This document shows positions 1 to 10,055 of a stretch of DNA of 64,000 nt, piece by piece; the stretch's first letter is position 1, and every line of letters begins with the position of its first letter. Below the pieces are notes generated by a model. It made no database searches and was not told where the DNA came from. It saw only the letters and a list, made by a program, of their open reading frames with translations. Source of the stretch: Cycas panzhihuaensis (lineage: Eukaryota > Cycadophyta). A program made the translations under genes and the position numbers. The stretch covers positions 144,405,741-144,469,740 of the forward strand of contig CM041465.1 in NCBI GenBank assembly GCA_023213395.1, written 5' to 3'.

Positions 1-413
1 TGAATTCCTGCAATTTGGATGCTTGAAGTAGAGGCATCTTTACTATTTGCTCCAATTAGCCTTGCCGCTTCTTCATGAGATATTTGAGGATCTCGTATTA
101 TAAATTCTCCTCCATTTGGCAGCCCTGTTAGCGCTGCTATAGATGCTTCGAAAATCTGCAAAATGTCTGGACGTTCTGCTAATAATGGTATAACCACATT
201 AAAAAACTTACTCGAACTTGGAAAAGTACCTACCATTATAAATTTATGCAACCCTGCTTTTGTCAACAATATTTTCCTTTTATCTGCTCCATTGATCACT
301 TGCCACTCGATGCGGATACGTGGGTCATCATTCTCCCTAAAAAATATCGTCTTTGCCATTATGTCATCTTTGCTGCAACTTGTGTTATTACTCCCACAAT
401 TCTCAAGTTGCAT
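1..413 (-). CDS. Extra reading frame downstream of pol in gypsy element A (partial)
   Basis: On the minus strand an open frame runs from an ATG at 413 off the left edge of the window; the same frame is open back to a stop at 525-527. It lies about 490 bp beyond the pol stop of element A, the position of the env-like or accessory ORF of Athila/Tat-type gypsy elements. Visible motifs include DPRIRIEWQ near the start and ALTGLPNGGEF further on. The second motif resembles ITGLPKEGE in the ORF placed at the same position in element C (34971-35459). No signal peptide or membrane segment is seen in the visible part. The function is not known. A chance frame is possible, but position and motif agree between the two elements. 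Confidence 0.5.
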   Translation of the reverse strand, partial: MQLENCGSNNTSCSKDDIMAKTIFFRENDDPRIRIEWQVINGADKRKILLTKAGLHKFIMVGTFPSSSKFFNVVIPLLAERPDILQIFEASIAALTGLPNGGEFIIRDPQISHEEAARLIGANSKDASTSSIQIAGI

Positions 414-899
414 TGCAGACTCGCACTTTCTACCGAATCGTGTGTATTCCCACAAGTCCTCAACTATACTGTAAATTCTCGACTGCTCTGCGTAGTGATC
501 TTCGACTGTAATTGCGTATTGATGCTATCGCAATTCGTCCTTGCCACCTTTATTGTGGTTCTGGCGTAACCTTTCATTCTTTTAATTACTACGCTGATTT
601 AACTGTCGTCGTATTTCCTTTGGAAATCCAATTATTAATGTGACTATTTATCATTTCTTTGGGTGCTACCCTATCGTGCTGTCGTGGCACCATTTTCTGC
701 TGATGAGCCGTGCCACGTTTGCTTATTTTTGTCATGATGAATCTTGGTTCACGGTCGTTAACGTCTCGTCTGCACCCACGTTCTTGTTCCGTACGTAACC
801 GTAGCAATTGGGTAGTTATTGTTAGTTATCATATCGATGTCACCTCACTCCCTTGTCCAAGCCCACGTCTTTTCATCATGTCGCACCAATCGGTAGTTA
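414..899. other. Spacer between pol and the downstream ORF of element A
   Basis: No convincing gene is seen on either strand. The first 110 bases continue the downstream frame without an ATG. The rest is the 3' non-coding part of gypsy element A. Confidence 0.5.
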
Positions 900-2307
900 T
901 CACTGGTTGTGTTCTTTTAGAATTGTCACATCCTTAACATCTTTTCTTAAGGAGATCTTGCCCCTTGGTTTATTTGTGCTCATTTTTTTTGTTTTTTTTT
1001 AAATGTTCTATATAATTTTATTCTACTACCATTGATCAATTTGGTCAATGGCTAGCCGTCTAATTGCTGTAATTTAACAGCTCCATTTTTGTAAATGTGA
1101 TTAATTCTATAAGGCCCTAACCACCTTACTTTTATTTTACCAGACTTAACTTTAAACTTACTATCATACAATAATACCAGATCATTTACCTTGTACTTAG
1201 GTTTTTTGAGGTGGCGGTTGTGCCAAGCTTTCCGCCTTTTCTTTTCAATCTACAGCTCCCATAAAGCTCGTGCTCGAGTCTTGTCCAGTTTCATCAGTTG
1301 TATTAATCTCTGATCATAAGAAATTTCAGGTTCTGGTTTGAGATGTTGAGCCACCGTCAGACTTTCGGCTTGGAATTCTAAAGGAACCACAGCTTCTAAT
1401 CCATAAGCGAGCTGAAATGAGGTATGCTTATGTGACCTTTTTCTCATTGTTCTATCTGCCCGTAGAACTGAATGCAATTTTTCTGCTCAATCTGTTCTTT
1501 GTGCATTACAAATTTTCATCAAAGCTATCTTTAGAATTTTATTTGTACTTTCCACTTTGCCATTTGCTCTGGGATAATATGGCGAAGATTTTCCATGATG
1601 TATCAAGAATTCTGAGGTCAAGTATTTTATTGTTTGATTCAAAAAGCTTCCTCCTTGATCTGATACAATTTCCAAAGGACAACCAAATCTCACTATAATG
1701 ACTTCGTACAAAAAGCGAGCTATGCTTCTTGCATCGCACTTCTTCATAGGTTTGGCTTCTGTCCATTTGGTCAGAAAATCTCTAGCTACCAATATGTATC
1801 GTGCATTCATCCTTCTTGTTGGGGGTTGATTGGTCCCACGAAATCCAGTCCCCATTTCTCAAATGGAGCTTGGGCCAGGATAGGACGAAGGGGCAGATAA
1901 TTTTGTTTAAAAGGCTTACTGGTCCGTTGACAGATGTCGCAGGATTTCACCCATTTCTCGGCACCCTCGAACAATGTCGGCCACCATAGTCCAGCTGTCA
2001 ATATCTTCCGTGCTGTGGCTTCTCCTCCATGATGAGGTGAGGCTATTCCTTCATGCACTTCCCTCAATATTGGTTGTACTTCATGTTGAGGTATACACCT
2101 CCGTAGAACTTCATTTGGCCCTAGTTTGTATAGCATACCAACTATTAATTGGAAAGGGAAAGCTTTCTTGATGAAACTCTTCCTTTCTGCCTTTTCCAGC
2201 CCCTTAGGTGTTAGCCCTGTGGATATATATTCTACAATCATACCATTATGGAACAACTTCAATGGAAAATAACTTATGATCTGGGAAATCATCGAATACC
2301 CCGTCAT
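900..2307 (-). pseudogene. Ty3/gypsy integrase of element A, broken
   Basis: Integrase inserts the cDNA of the element into the genome. Read on the minus strand, a zinc-binding HHCC region is visible (HEGIASPHH, then CDIC), followed by the catalytic core: GLDFVGPI carries the first D, EIVSDQGG the second D and NGKVEST the E. The C-terminal part has KYKVNDLVLLYD and KVRWLGPYRINHIY, typical of gypsy integrase C-termini, and the frame closes at 900-902. The gene is dead: there is a frame change near 1840 and in-frame stops near 1247 and 1050. No chromodomain is recognisable. The lineage looks like the Tat/Athila side of gypsy, inferred from motifs only. Confidence 0.85.
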
Positions 2308-2389
2308 CTGGTTCTCCTTTTATTCTGGATAATTGATCAGGTATCACATGCTTATCACCTTTCTTCACTACAATTTTAAATATGAACTC

Positions 2390-3445
2390 CTAGAAAAGCA
2401 TTAGCCATCGGCTAATCCTCCCTTGCAAAATTGGTTTATTAATCAAATACTGCAAAGCTTGGTGATCAACAAAAAATACAAATGGATTGGCCAATAGATA
2501 GTGTCGAAATTTTTGCAAGGCATACACCTTGCTTAACCTTTGTCGCTCTGTAATTGTATAGTTACGCTCAACAGGTGTTAATTTCCGACTTGCAAAAGCA
2601 ATGGGAAGATCTGTTTTCTCATCAGCTGGTTGAACCAATACGCATCCAATGGCATATAATGAGGCATCTACATGCACATGGAACGGTTTGTTCCAGTTTG
2701 GAAATTTAAGCGCAGGGGCTTCTACTATCTTTTTCTTCAAAGCATCAAAAGATAGTTGTTGCCACATTGTCCATTCCCATTGGTTTGCTTTTTTCAATAA
2801 GGACTCCAAAGAATAAGCAATTTGCGCATATCCTCTTATGAACTTCCGATAATATCCAGTCATTCCTAAAAATCCCTTAAGATTTTTTGGGTTTTGAGAA
2901 ACAGGAAATTTCGAGATCACTTCAACCTTTGCTGGATTAGTCATTAGTCCTTCTTTTGAGACAATGTGTCCCAATAAGGATCCAAATGGTACCATAAAGG
3001 TACATTTGTCAGGGTTGAAGCACAATTTATTTTCCCTGCATAATTCCAACATTAATCTCACTTGGAGGAGATGATCTTGTAAAGGACTATACAGAATCCA
3101 ATCATCCAAAAATACTTCAATTGCTTTTCCTCTCAACTTCCGAATGATATTTAAGATTATTCTTTAGAAACTTGTCGGAGCATTTGTTAGCCCAAATGGC
3201 ATAACCCTGTAGGCATAAGTGCCCCATTCTGTGACAAATGTTGTCTTCAACTGGTCTTCATGTGCTATTCGGACTTGATTATAACCGCTGAACCCATCTG
3301 TGAATGAGAATATCTCATGCCCTGCTACTTTTTCCAGTATATCTTCGGTGAAGGGTATTGGGAATGGATCCTTCTTCGTGGCTTTATTTAAAGCCCTATA
3401 ATCAACACATATGCGAAGTTTTTCGTTCTTTTTGGGCACTATCAC
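2390..3445 (-). pseudogene. Ty3/gypsy reverse transcriptase and RNase H of element A, broken
   Basis: Reverse transcriptase copies the element RNA and RNase H removes it. The minus strand shows LRICVDYRALN, FSFTDGFSGYNQV and MPFGLTNAP in the first part, then the catalytic FLDDW near 3103-3112, GFLGMTGYYRKFI and the connection region. RNase H begins at FHVHVDASLYAIGCVL, with YTITERQ and FFVDHQALQYL. A stop and frame change lie between 3136 and 3164. The N-terminal part of RT is separated from the rest by element K and continues at 8056-8424. Confidence 0.9.
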
Positions 3446-3810
3446 TGTTAGAAATAATGTTTAATGTATGTGAGTCCTAGGATAATAAGTGATAGTCCTA
3501 AGTCTTAGGGTCAAAAGGTCATTATAATACTATGTAAAAGGATATAAGTTTATTGGTCAAGTTAGTGGTGTAATGCTATTGGTCAGGACAAAGGTATTTG
3601 TCCCACATGCATTACTTGTGTTGAATAGTCTCCCACCTCTTTGGTATATAAAGGTGGTTGAGGTAGTATGTAAGGACAACACATCATCAAGGCTCTATTG
3701 AGTCCTTGGTGCTTTTGGTATAGTAATACATTCTGATTATATTGTGTTAATCTCTATTGATGTTATTGATCTTATTGTCGATGAGTGTTCTCCATGTTAA
3801 AATCTTAACA
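3446..3810 (+). repeat. 5' LTR of element K
   Basis: It has TG...CA ends and a TATA box TATATAAA at 3645-3652. It matches 7686-8050 with 7 mismatches. The PBS follows it directly. Confidence 0.95.
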
Positions 3811-3822
3811 TGGTATCAGAGC
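3811..3822 (+). other. Primer binding site of element K (tRNA-iMet)
   Basis: TGGTATCAGAGC lies immediately after the 5' LTR. It is the classic complement of the 3' end of initiator methionine tRNA. Confidence 0.9.
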
Positions 3823-4159
3823 AGGTTGCGTATTGAGGGCGTTGGGGTGCTGGTCACCAAGTTCTAGTCAAGGAAGAAGGCAGTTTCTCGAATTGGGAAG
3901 GTGAAGTCCCAAGGTCATTAATGGTGCCAGGTAACTCTACTCTTATAAGCTTACTGTGTGTTAGGGTTTGTCCCTTGAAGAAATTGGAAGTAATAACTAT
4001 CTTAAGGTGAAGAAACTGGGCGGTGGAAATTGAGGCAAGTTGTTAATAAAGAAGTCAGATTTGCATAGGCATAGAGAGACCTCTGTGTTGGAATCTGTTT
4101 AGGGTCCATTGTAAAACCCTAGTTACCACTGCCAAAACCCTGGTCTTCATGCATCTGAG

Positions 4160-4877
4160 TATCTATGGTGATGCCCTAGGCTGTCTCTCCATTAGCACTA
4201 TATACCCTCTTGCAATTGCTGCATCTAAGCCAGGAGGCTTGACTATGCTTTCCTTCAATGAACCATGATATGGATCAAGAGCTCCAGGCTTCAATGAGAA
4301 GGAATTTGAAGGATCTGGATGTGGAATCTTTACTGGCAGTGGACCTGTGGATCGCCTCGAGGCCCTTTACAATGTAGTAAAATCTTTTTCTCCAGATTGT
4401 ATACGCCTTGATATCCTCGCATTTCAAAAGGAACAACTAATTTCTGTGGGTCCTCACAAAGCCAGCAAAAGTTTGTTTGTCCTTCAAGTCATACACCATT
4501 AGGAAGCCTTCATTTCTCCTGATCTGTGTTGCAGCTCCACCAGGTACTGTAGTTGCTGAATCTAAATGTGGTGGTTTGGCTAAGCTGACCATAGATGAAG
4601 AAGCATCTGACTCATATTGATTTAGTTCAGGCCGGCCAAATTGTTCTACACTCCTATCAAACTCAGTTCGACTTGATTCAAGCCTGCGAGCTTGTTCCTT
4701 TCCCTTATCAGATTCTGTTTGACCTGATTCAACCCTGCCAACTTGCACTTTCCTTGTAAACTGTGTTGCAGCTGCTCCTATTACCATCTTGAGGACCTCT
4801 GTGGGTTTCTTAGCTGTGTCCAGACCCCTGGCTGCCTCCAGACTGCTGTCAGGCTGTGTATCCTCTGAAGACTGCAT
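4160..4877 (-). other. Open minus-strand segments of unknown origin inside element K
   Basis: An open frame of 146 codons runs from 4877 to 4437 with a charged, repetitive middle (two similar stretches around RVESGQTESDKG and RLESSRTEFDR). In another frame, about 4160-4355 is open with KPGALDPYHGSLKES and KPPGLDAAIARGY. I do not recognise either. They lie on the same strand as, and just downstream of, the ubiquitin-conjugating enzyme fragment, so they may be further captured host sequence, or captured intron or UTR read by chance. No retrotransposon motif is seen here. Confidence 0.35.
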
Positions 4878-4985
4878 CTTCTGAAGACTGCGTCACTATC
4901 AAAGTTTGTGAATTGGGACACTGCGATCAGGGAATACCCAATACAGAATGGAAGGTCTTCAACTCTGAGCTTTGACAAGAGTGTT

Positions 4986-5623
4986 TCAATAATCTCTCTC
5001 TGCAAAAGCCCTAATCCGTCTCAGTTTTTGCTGCCAATATTTGTTTTGATTTCTCCATCTGGAGCTTTCAAATCCACTCTAAGATCCACATTATCAACTG
5101 TGTTTGTCTGTCCTAGTGGATCAGAAACAGTTGCAACAACGGCACCATGCAAGAAACCCCTGTCAACCACCACAACGTCTTCAATTTTCTCAGTGGTTTC
5201 TTCAAGATTTGTCCAAATAATTTGAGCATGGTCCTCTAAACTTGATTCATCCTCATCTTCAACGTCGCTGCCATTGTCAGAATCTGAATCAGCCACAACT
5301 TTGGTCACCATACCATAGACACCCTCTTGTGCGGCACTTTGAGCTATATCTTGCCTGTAAATGCCTGCAACACGTAGCTTCCATGCAACTTTCAGTGAAG
5401 ACTTTGTTGAATCACTTAAGAAGCTTTCTCCCAATAGATCCCTGGACGTGGATATGGAATTCCTAACAGTGCAACCTGTAGTCTCTGAAGTACAGTCCTC
5501 TTGAAGGCAACAATCAGATTTCAACAAGCAGCTCATTCCTTGACAATCAGTGGAGATTGTAGTCTCGTTTCTGCAGAAAGGATCATGAACTCGGTTGGCA
5601 TACCACATTCTTTTCCGATCCAT
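4986..5623 (-). pseudogene. Captured N-terminal fragment of a UBC23/UBC24-like (UBE2O-type) ubiquitin-conjugating enzyme gene
   Basis: Plant UBC23 and UBC24 (PHO2) are very large E2 enzymes related to UBE2O; UBC24 controls phosphate transporters. The minus-strand frame from 5623 shows, in order, IYRQDIAQSA, GMVTKVVADSDSD, an acidic stretch, then VVVVDRGFLHGAVVATVSDP, a GQ pair and VDLKAPDGEI. This order fits the N-terminal region of the family, where I expect YRQD, a DSDSD stretch, VDRGFLHGD, a GQ pair, VDLLAPDG and LRRIR...DYV. One missing base near 5017 shifts the frame; the shifted frame reads LRRIRAFAERDY and then stops at 4986-4988. The catalytic E2 domain is absent. The fragment is antisense to element K. 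The choice between UBC23-like and UBC24-like is open. Confidence 0.8.
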
Positions 5624-6208
5624 AATTCCACGAGACGGTGGTAACTAAGAAGAGTTCTTTGGGAAACAGTGGTAGCGAAAATTTGCAATTGCGCGGCTAG
5701 GCTTGGGCTTCACGCAGTGACTCTCGGTCGGTGAACACTGCAGAATTTGATCATGTGATAAGAAACTGTAAGTCAGTCTTATGTTGTGTTCTTGTGAATC
5801 TGGTCAAAGACATGATGATCCTGCCGGTTTTGACATTTGGTGAAATAAGGAACGATACTAGCGGTCATGGCGGTGATCTTGAACATAGTCTGGCAGCGGT
5901 ACTCATGAAGATAGAGTTGCACTTTGTTGAAGCGAGGAATACATCAGCTGCGACATTACTCTGCGCAAGAGGAGGTCATTTCTTTACTGATTGTAACACG
6001 GTGGTGTGATAAACCCAAGCTAGAAGAATAATCTTGATAGGGAACTCCAATCTTTGGTCAGTTGGTTGCTTACAGGTATACACAAAATGTGGAAGGAGAG
6101 CACTGCCCATCATGATGGTTGTCTTGGCAACAACATTCATAGATTGTGAGGAGAGTCGCACAAGATTCGTGTTTAAGTCCTCTTTGTTGATTTGATTTTC
6201 AAGTTGAA
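5624..6208. other. Interior of element K with no recognised gene
   Basis: A 92-codon plus-strand frame (5731-6009) is present but I recognise nothing in it. The stretch separates the captured gene fragment from the gag-like frame. Confidence 0.4.
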
Positions 6209-6574
6209 GTGGATATTCTTTTATCATACATCATGGAGTTAAGTGACATTATCACCTTTGTGCCTGAGAGAAATGAATATTGGCTATCAGATCTTTGTTT
6301 TCCTCTGCCCAAATACACTGGAACTAATTTTCGTTTTTGGAAAATTAAGATGGAAAGTCTATTTGTAGTGAAGAAACTTTGGAAAACAGTCATGGGGATT
6401 GAAATGGCTCACGAAGAAGGGGAGGAAACCTTCAAAAGGAAAAACAGAATTGTTATTGACGTGATACTTGCAACCATTGATAAGGATAACCTCCCATCTT
6501 CCTATCACTTTATTATCCAGGTTCTACAGAATATGGACTCAGCTGAGGATGCTTGGAAACCACCGACGGAGTGA
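6209..6574 (+). CDS. Gag-like fragment of element K (copia UBN2-type)
   Basis: The 121-codon frame holds PLPKYTGTNFRFWKIKMESL followed by KLWKTVMGIE. This is the pattern of the N-terminal region of copia Gag (the DUF4219/UBN2 type, where a GxNFxxWKxxM motif is followed by a LWxxV motif). DSAEDAWKP near the end matches the usual SAKEAWD region. It is only about a third of a normal Gag and has no zinc knuckle. It lies in the sense direction of element K and is the only retrotransposon coding sequence left in it. Confidence 0.6.
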   Translation: MDILLSYIMELSDIITFVPERNEYWLSDLCFPLPKYTGTNFRFWKIKMESLFVVKKLWKTVMGIEMAHEEGEETFKRKNRIVIDVILATIDKDNLPSSYHFIIQVLQNMDSAEDAWKPPTE

Positions 6575-6846
6575 ATGAAAAGGACCAAGAAATGCGGTAG
6601 AGAATCAAAAGGGCAAAGAATCAGAGGAAGAAGTTGAAGAGGAAAGAAAAGAAGGAAAAGCAGCGTGACAAAGCCATAAGTCTCATCAAGGAACCAGCTC
6701 TGGAGGCTGAAAATTTCAAGCATCAATCTTTGTCGATAATAGTTCGTGGAGACGAGTTGCCCAACAAAAGGTATGGATAATGTTATCCTAGTTTGTGTTG
6801 ACAGGCTGGTAGGAAGAATTCAAACAATGACAGGTCATACAGTGAT

Positions 6847-7584
6847 TTGCATGTCTTGGAAGCATCCATGATCTCCCTTAACTCAGTTACATCCTCCATT
6901 CTCATTTTTGAAAAGATCAAAATTATAACAGCATATCCTAGAGCGGCACTAGAAAGTTGTTTTCAAAAGAACATAAGGAGGATACCATGTCATCAGGATC
7001 TTGCTTATCGAATTCACATTACCTTTTGGATAGGTTACCTGATTATGAAAGTCAATCATATTGAAACAATGTTCCATGTATGCATATCCATATTCAGAAA
7101 GCATATGCATGTGAGTATCATAGAAATACTCATTATACTCAGTTCATGGAACCCTTTGAGTGACACAGATAAAGTAGGGTACATCACACAGATTACAGGA
7201 ACTCGACTCAATAAATTCATTGCTTCAGGGGAGGATAATGATGATGTCTCATTGCTACATTTGGATAATGATGATATTGCTAACATCTATTTTTTTGGTC
7301 ACTCACGCACTGAAGAAAATGGAAGTAAACAGGTGATAGATATCCTTGATGAGTATATGCAAGATCATGTGGAATTAGCCATCATTCACTACCTGTTTAG
7401 CATGGCAAAGGATTCTCAACTATGTATGAAGTTGAAAGAAGCAAAGCTCGAAGATCGTCAGTTCAAAGGACAGCTTCAGAAAGGACACTACAAGGTTGAA
7501 GACCAAGACCATGCCCAAGACATGGTGTTCAAGACCTTTCCAAGATCAAGGTGGTGGAGATTCAAAGAAGACAAAGTGCATTAG
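6847..7584 (+). CDS. Unrecognised 245-codon frame near the 3' end of element K
   Basis: A frame of 245 codons is open in the sense direction of element K, ending about 90 bp before the polypurine tract. The N-terminal half is rich in isoleucine, phenylalanine and histidine; the C-terminal half is acidic then basic (DNDDIANIYFFG, then KLKEAKLEDRQFKGQLQ). I see no RT, integrase, protease or zinc-knuckle motif. It could be degenerate Gag C-terminus, another captured fragment, or a chance frame; its length in a 2-percent-diverged element makes it worth checking. Confidence 0.35.
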   Translation: MHVLEASMISLNSVTSSILIFEKIKIITAYPRAALESCFQKNIRRIPCHQDLAYRIHITFWIGYLIMKVNHIETMFHVCISIFRKHMHVSIIEILIILSSWNPLSDTDKVGYITQITGTRLNKFIASGEDNDDVSLLHLDNDDIANIYFFGHSRTEENGSKQVIDILDEYMQDHVELAIIHYLFSMAKDSQLCMKLKEAKLEDRQFKGQLQKGHYKVEDQDHAQDMVFKTFPRSRWWRFKEDKVH

Positions 7585-7676
7585 AGTCTGTTGATAGTCA
7601 TGTTGTCTTTAATGTCTCAAACTCATGTCAAGTGTCAATGTATGTCAAATTGTCCTTAGTTCAAACATTAAACATT

Positions 7677-7685
7677 AAGGGGAGG
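7677..7685 (+). other. Polypurine tract of element K
   Basis: AAGGGGAGG abuts the 3' LTR, as expected for second-strand priming. Confidence 0.85.
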
Positions 7686-8050
7686 TGTTAGAAATAATGT
7701 TTAATGTATGTGGGTCCTAGGATAATAAGTGATAGTCCTAAGTCATAGGGTCAAAAGGTCATTATAATACTATGTAAAAGGATATAAGTTTATTGGTCAA
7801 GTTAGTGGTGTAATGCTATTGGTCAAGACAAAGGTATTTGTCCCACATGCATTACTTGTGTTGAATAGTCTCCCACCTCTTTGGTATATAAAGGTGGTTG
7901 AGGTAGTATGTAAGGACAACACATCATCAAGGCTCTATTGAGTCCGTGGTGCTTTTGGTATAGTAATACATTCTGATTATATTGTGTTAATCTCTATTGA
8001 TGTTATTGATCTTGTTGTTGATGAGTGTCCTCCATGTTAAAATCTTAACA
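7686..8050 (+). repeat. 3' LTR of element K
   Basis: It starts TGTTAGAAAT, ends AATCTTAACA and is followed by the second ATCAC target copy. A TATA box copy lies at 7885-7892. Confidence 0.95.
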
Positions 8051-8055
8051 ATCAC

Positions 8056-8424
8056 CACCATTCATTGTTTTCTACTTCAAAAATATACCCAGCTTCTAAC
8101 AATTTGTCCAACTCAACTTTGACTTGTTCTTTATATCGTGGGTTTATCCTGTAAAGTCTTTGCCTTATTGGTTTCACATTTTCTATCAAGTCAATCTTAT
8201 GTTCACCCACTTTTGGAGGGATTCACTTTAGATCCTTGTAGGACCATGTGAACACATCCTTGTATTTACAAAAGAATGATGTCGCTTTCTGCATCATTTC
8301 GGGCTCCCAATAATCTCCTACTTGTATCCATTATTGCTTTTAGTTGGAGCTTTCTTTTTTGAATGGTTTTTCCATCTGGATCTAGCCCATAGGCTGGCAC
8401 CTGACAGATCTCCTTTTGTCCATA
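8056..8424 (-). pseudogene. N-terminal RT segment of gypsy element A
   Basis: This is the part of the RT gene of element A cut off by element K. On the minus strand it shows VFTWSYKDL (the familiar VFAWSYKDL region before gypsy RT), PIRQRLYRINPRYKEQV and LLEAGYIFEVENNEWW, with frame breaks. Removing element K and one ATCAC joins it to IVPKKNEKLRIC at 3445, which confirms that K inserted in RT. Confidence 0.8.
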
Positions 8425-9270
8425 TTATGTAATAGAATATGTTTGTGGAAAATTCCTTGTTTCTTCTTGATTCATTTGATAACAATACTTCTTTTCACAG
8501 AAAGATACCTTTTTCTGTTTAGAAATTACAGCCAAACATTCTTCTACTGACAAATTTTTAGACAGGGAATACAGGCAATCGTTTTGAGTTTTATTAAAAG
8601 AAGGATTTTTTACAAAGCTTTCTCTTTTCTCCCGAATTAAAAGTTTACCTTCTTTACTTTGCTCCTGCTGTTTGTGTTTATATAGCTCCATGAGGTAAAA
8701 ATTTGAGGATCCATCTCTCTGTTCTTCCCATGCGGATTGTAACCAGTCCAACAGGTAGGTTGATGAAACCTCACTTGGAAGCTGAGGAGGGGTCTTTAAG
8801 ACTTGAAATGTCGTTTTCGAACAAGGGTTGACTGTAGTGGCTGTTGAAGCAGTGGTTGTGGACGTTGTATCTACATCTTCCACCTTTTCTATCTGAGGTC
8901 CATCAGAACAAAGTAGTAACATTACTTTCTTTCCTGCAGAGTGTAGGGTAAAAGTCAGTTTTCCCCAATCTTGCAATGCTTTTGTTGCAAGTAGCCATGG
9001 TCTTCCCAAAAGTGCAGGATACGTTTTGTTATGATTTTGCATCCTCACAACTGCAAAATCTAAACATATTGTGATTCTTGGCACTATAACTGGGATATTC
9101 AACAGAGATCCCATTGGTCGAACTTGCAATTGATTGGCCAATCTAATCGCATAGTCTGTGGAAACCATTTCCGGTTGTCCCAATGAAATCCACGTGGTCT
9201 CTGGGAGTACATTTACTCCTGACCCACCATCTACAATAGTTTTGCAAATCATTTTTCCAAAAAGAGTCAT
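8425..9270 (-). pseudogene. Aspartic protease region of gypsy element A
   Basis: The protease cuts the Gag-Pol polyprotein. KTIVDGGSGVNVLP near 9200-9235 carries the active-site D in the DGG form common in plant Tat/Athila gypsy elements, and ALLGRPWLLATKAL is the matching C-terminal motif. The frame of 281 codons is open and continues upstream to about 9480 through one in-frame stop near 9307. It is followed on the minus strand by the RT segment at 8056-8424. Confidence 0.8.
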
Positions 9271-9486
9271 AGGAACTCTTGGATCAGTTGCATCTATCTT
9301 CAGGGCCTACAATACGGGCTTTTCAATTTGGTCCAAAATTGCTTGTTGAAAGTACTTGGCTTCCCACCATCTGAAGATTATAGTAACAGGAATAGAAATT
9401 CCTGTTTCAATTAATACTTCCTTCATTTCTTGCATTTTCTGCCACGGATTTTTCCCCAGTTGTTCTTCACACATCCTTGTTCGCCT

Positions 9487-10055
9487 CTAGTAGACTTGGC
9501 CTTTGAATCTTTTTGCTTGTTCTTCTTCATCCTTCTGCACAGTTTTTGTTGCCTCCTGTATGGCTTGGACAACTTCTCGTAGTCTTCTTCTTTCCACTAC
9601 TGGATCGGGAAAATTTTCTGCGGCTGGTGCAACAACAACTTTTCCAATTCTCGTTTGAATATAGACTGGTTGTTCCTTGTTTGGAACCTTTGTTGCCAAG
9701 TTAGAAGTCTGTATTTTCAGACTAGGATTCTTTGGGCAGTTTGCCCATTCGTGATCTGTGGGTCGCATTCCTCGCATAAATAATCTCCTTCTTGTTTTTG
9801 TAGTGCGCAGTCTGTCTGGAAATGTCCCCATCTAGAACATAAATGACAACGGACTAGTTTTGTCTTTCCTTTATATTGTTTAAAGGAAGTATTTTCTTTT
9901 CTTTGATAGAAAGATTCCCTTACTGGGGTTTTATAATAGCATTCCCATGTGTAATGATTTCCTCTTTTGCAGATGTCACACCATCGTCTCTCCATCTGCT
10001 GATGCTGATTTTGAAGTGTCCTGACTGTCCACAAGGGGGGGGGGGTGGTCACCAA
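9487..10055 (-). pseudogene. Gag zinc-knuckle region of gypsy element A
   Basis: Two CCHC-type RNA-binding knuckles are visible on the minus strand: WCDICKRGNHYTWEC and RCHLCSRWGHFQTDC. Two overlapping frames cover the region (9717-10055, 9487-9831), so at least one frameshift separates them, and another separates them from the Gag core upstream. An 11-G run on the plus strand lies at 10035-10045. A basic stretch with an ERRRLREVVQAI helix follows the knuckles. Confidence 0.75.

Larger units (their letters stand above)
3446..8050 (+). mobile_element. Element K: non-autonomous LTR retrotransposon carrying a host gene fragment
   Basis: The two 365-bp LTRs (3446-3810, 7686-8050) begin TGTTAGAAAT and end AATCTTAACA. 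A 5-bp target duplication ATCAC flanks them at 3441-3445 and 8051-8055. A primer site follows the 5' LTR and a purine tract precedes the 3' LTR, so the element reads on the plus strand. I count 7 mismatches between the LTRs, about 2 percent, so it is fairly recent. The interior, about 3.9 kb, has no reverse transcriptase, RNase H or integrase, so it must have moved with enzymes made by other elements. It inserted into the RT gene of gypsy A. Inside it lies an antisense fragment of a ubiquitin-conjugating enzyme gene. Confidence 0.93.

Noticed and set aside
163-569. Two plus-strand frames of about 105 codons at the left end
   Set aside because: They are opposite the better-supported minus-strand ORF of gypsy A, which shares a motif with element C.
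3811-3822. tRNA gene fragments at TGGTATCAGAGC sites
   Set aside because: These 12-13 base matches occur only after LTRs and are primer binding sites; no tRNA fold surrounds them.
4986-5623. An intact host ubiquitin-conjugating enzyme gene
   Set aside because: Only the N-terminal part is present, with a frameshift and stop, no E2 catalytic domain, and it lies inside LTR element K.
10035-10045. The 11-base homopolymer as the cause of the gag frame break in gypsy A
   Set aside because: On the minus strand the upstream frame already stops before the run, so slippage in the run cannot join the frames by itself.
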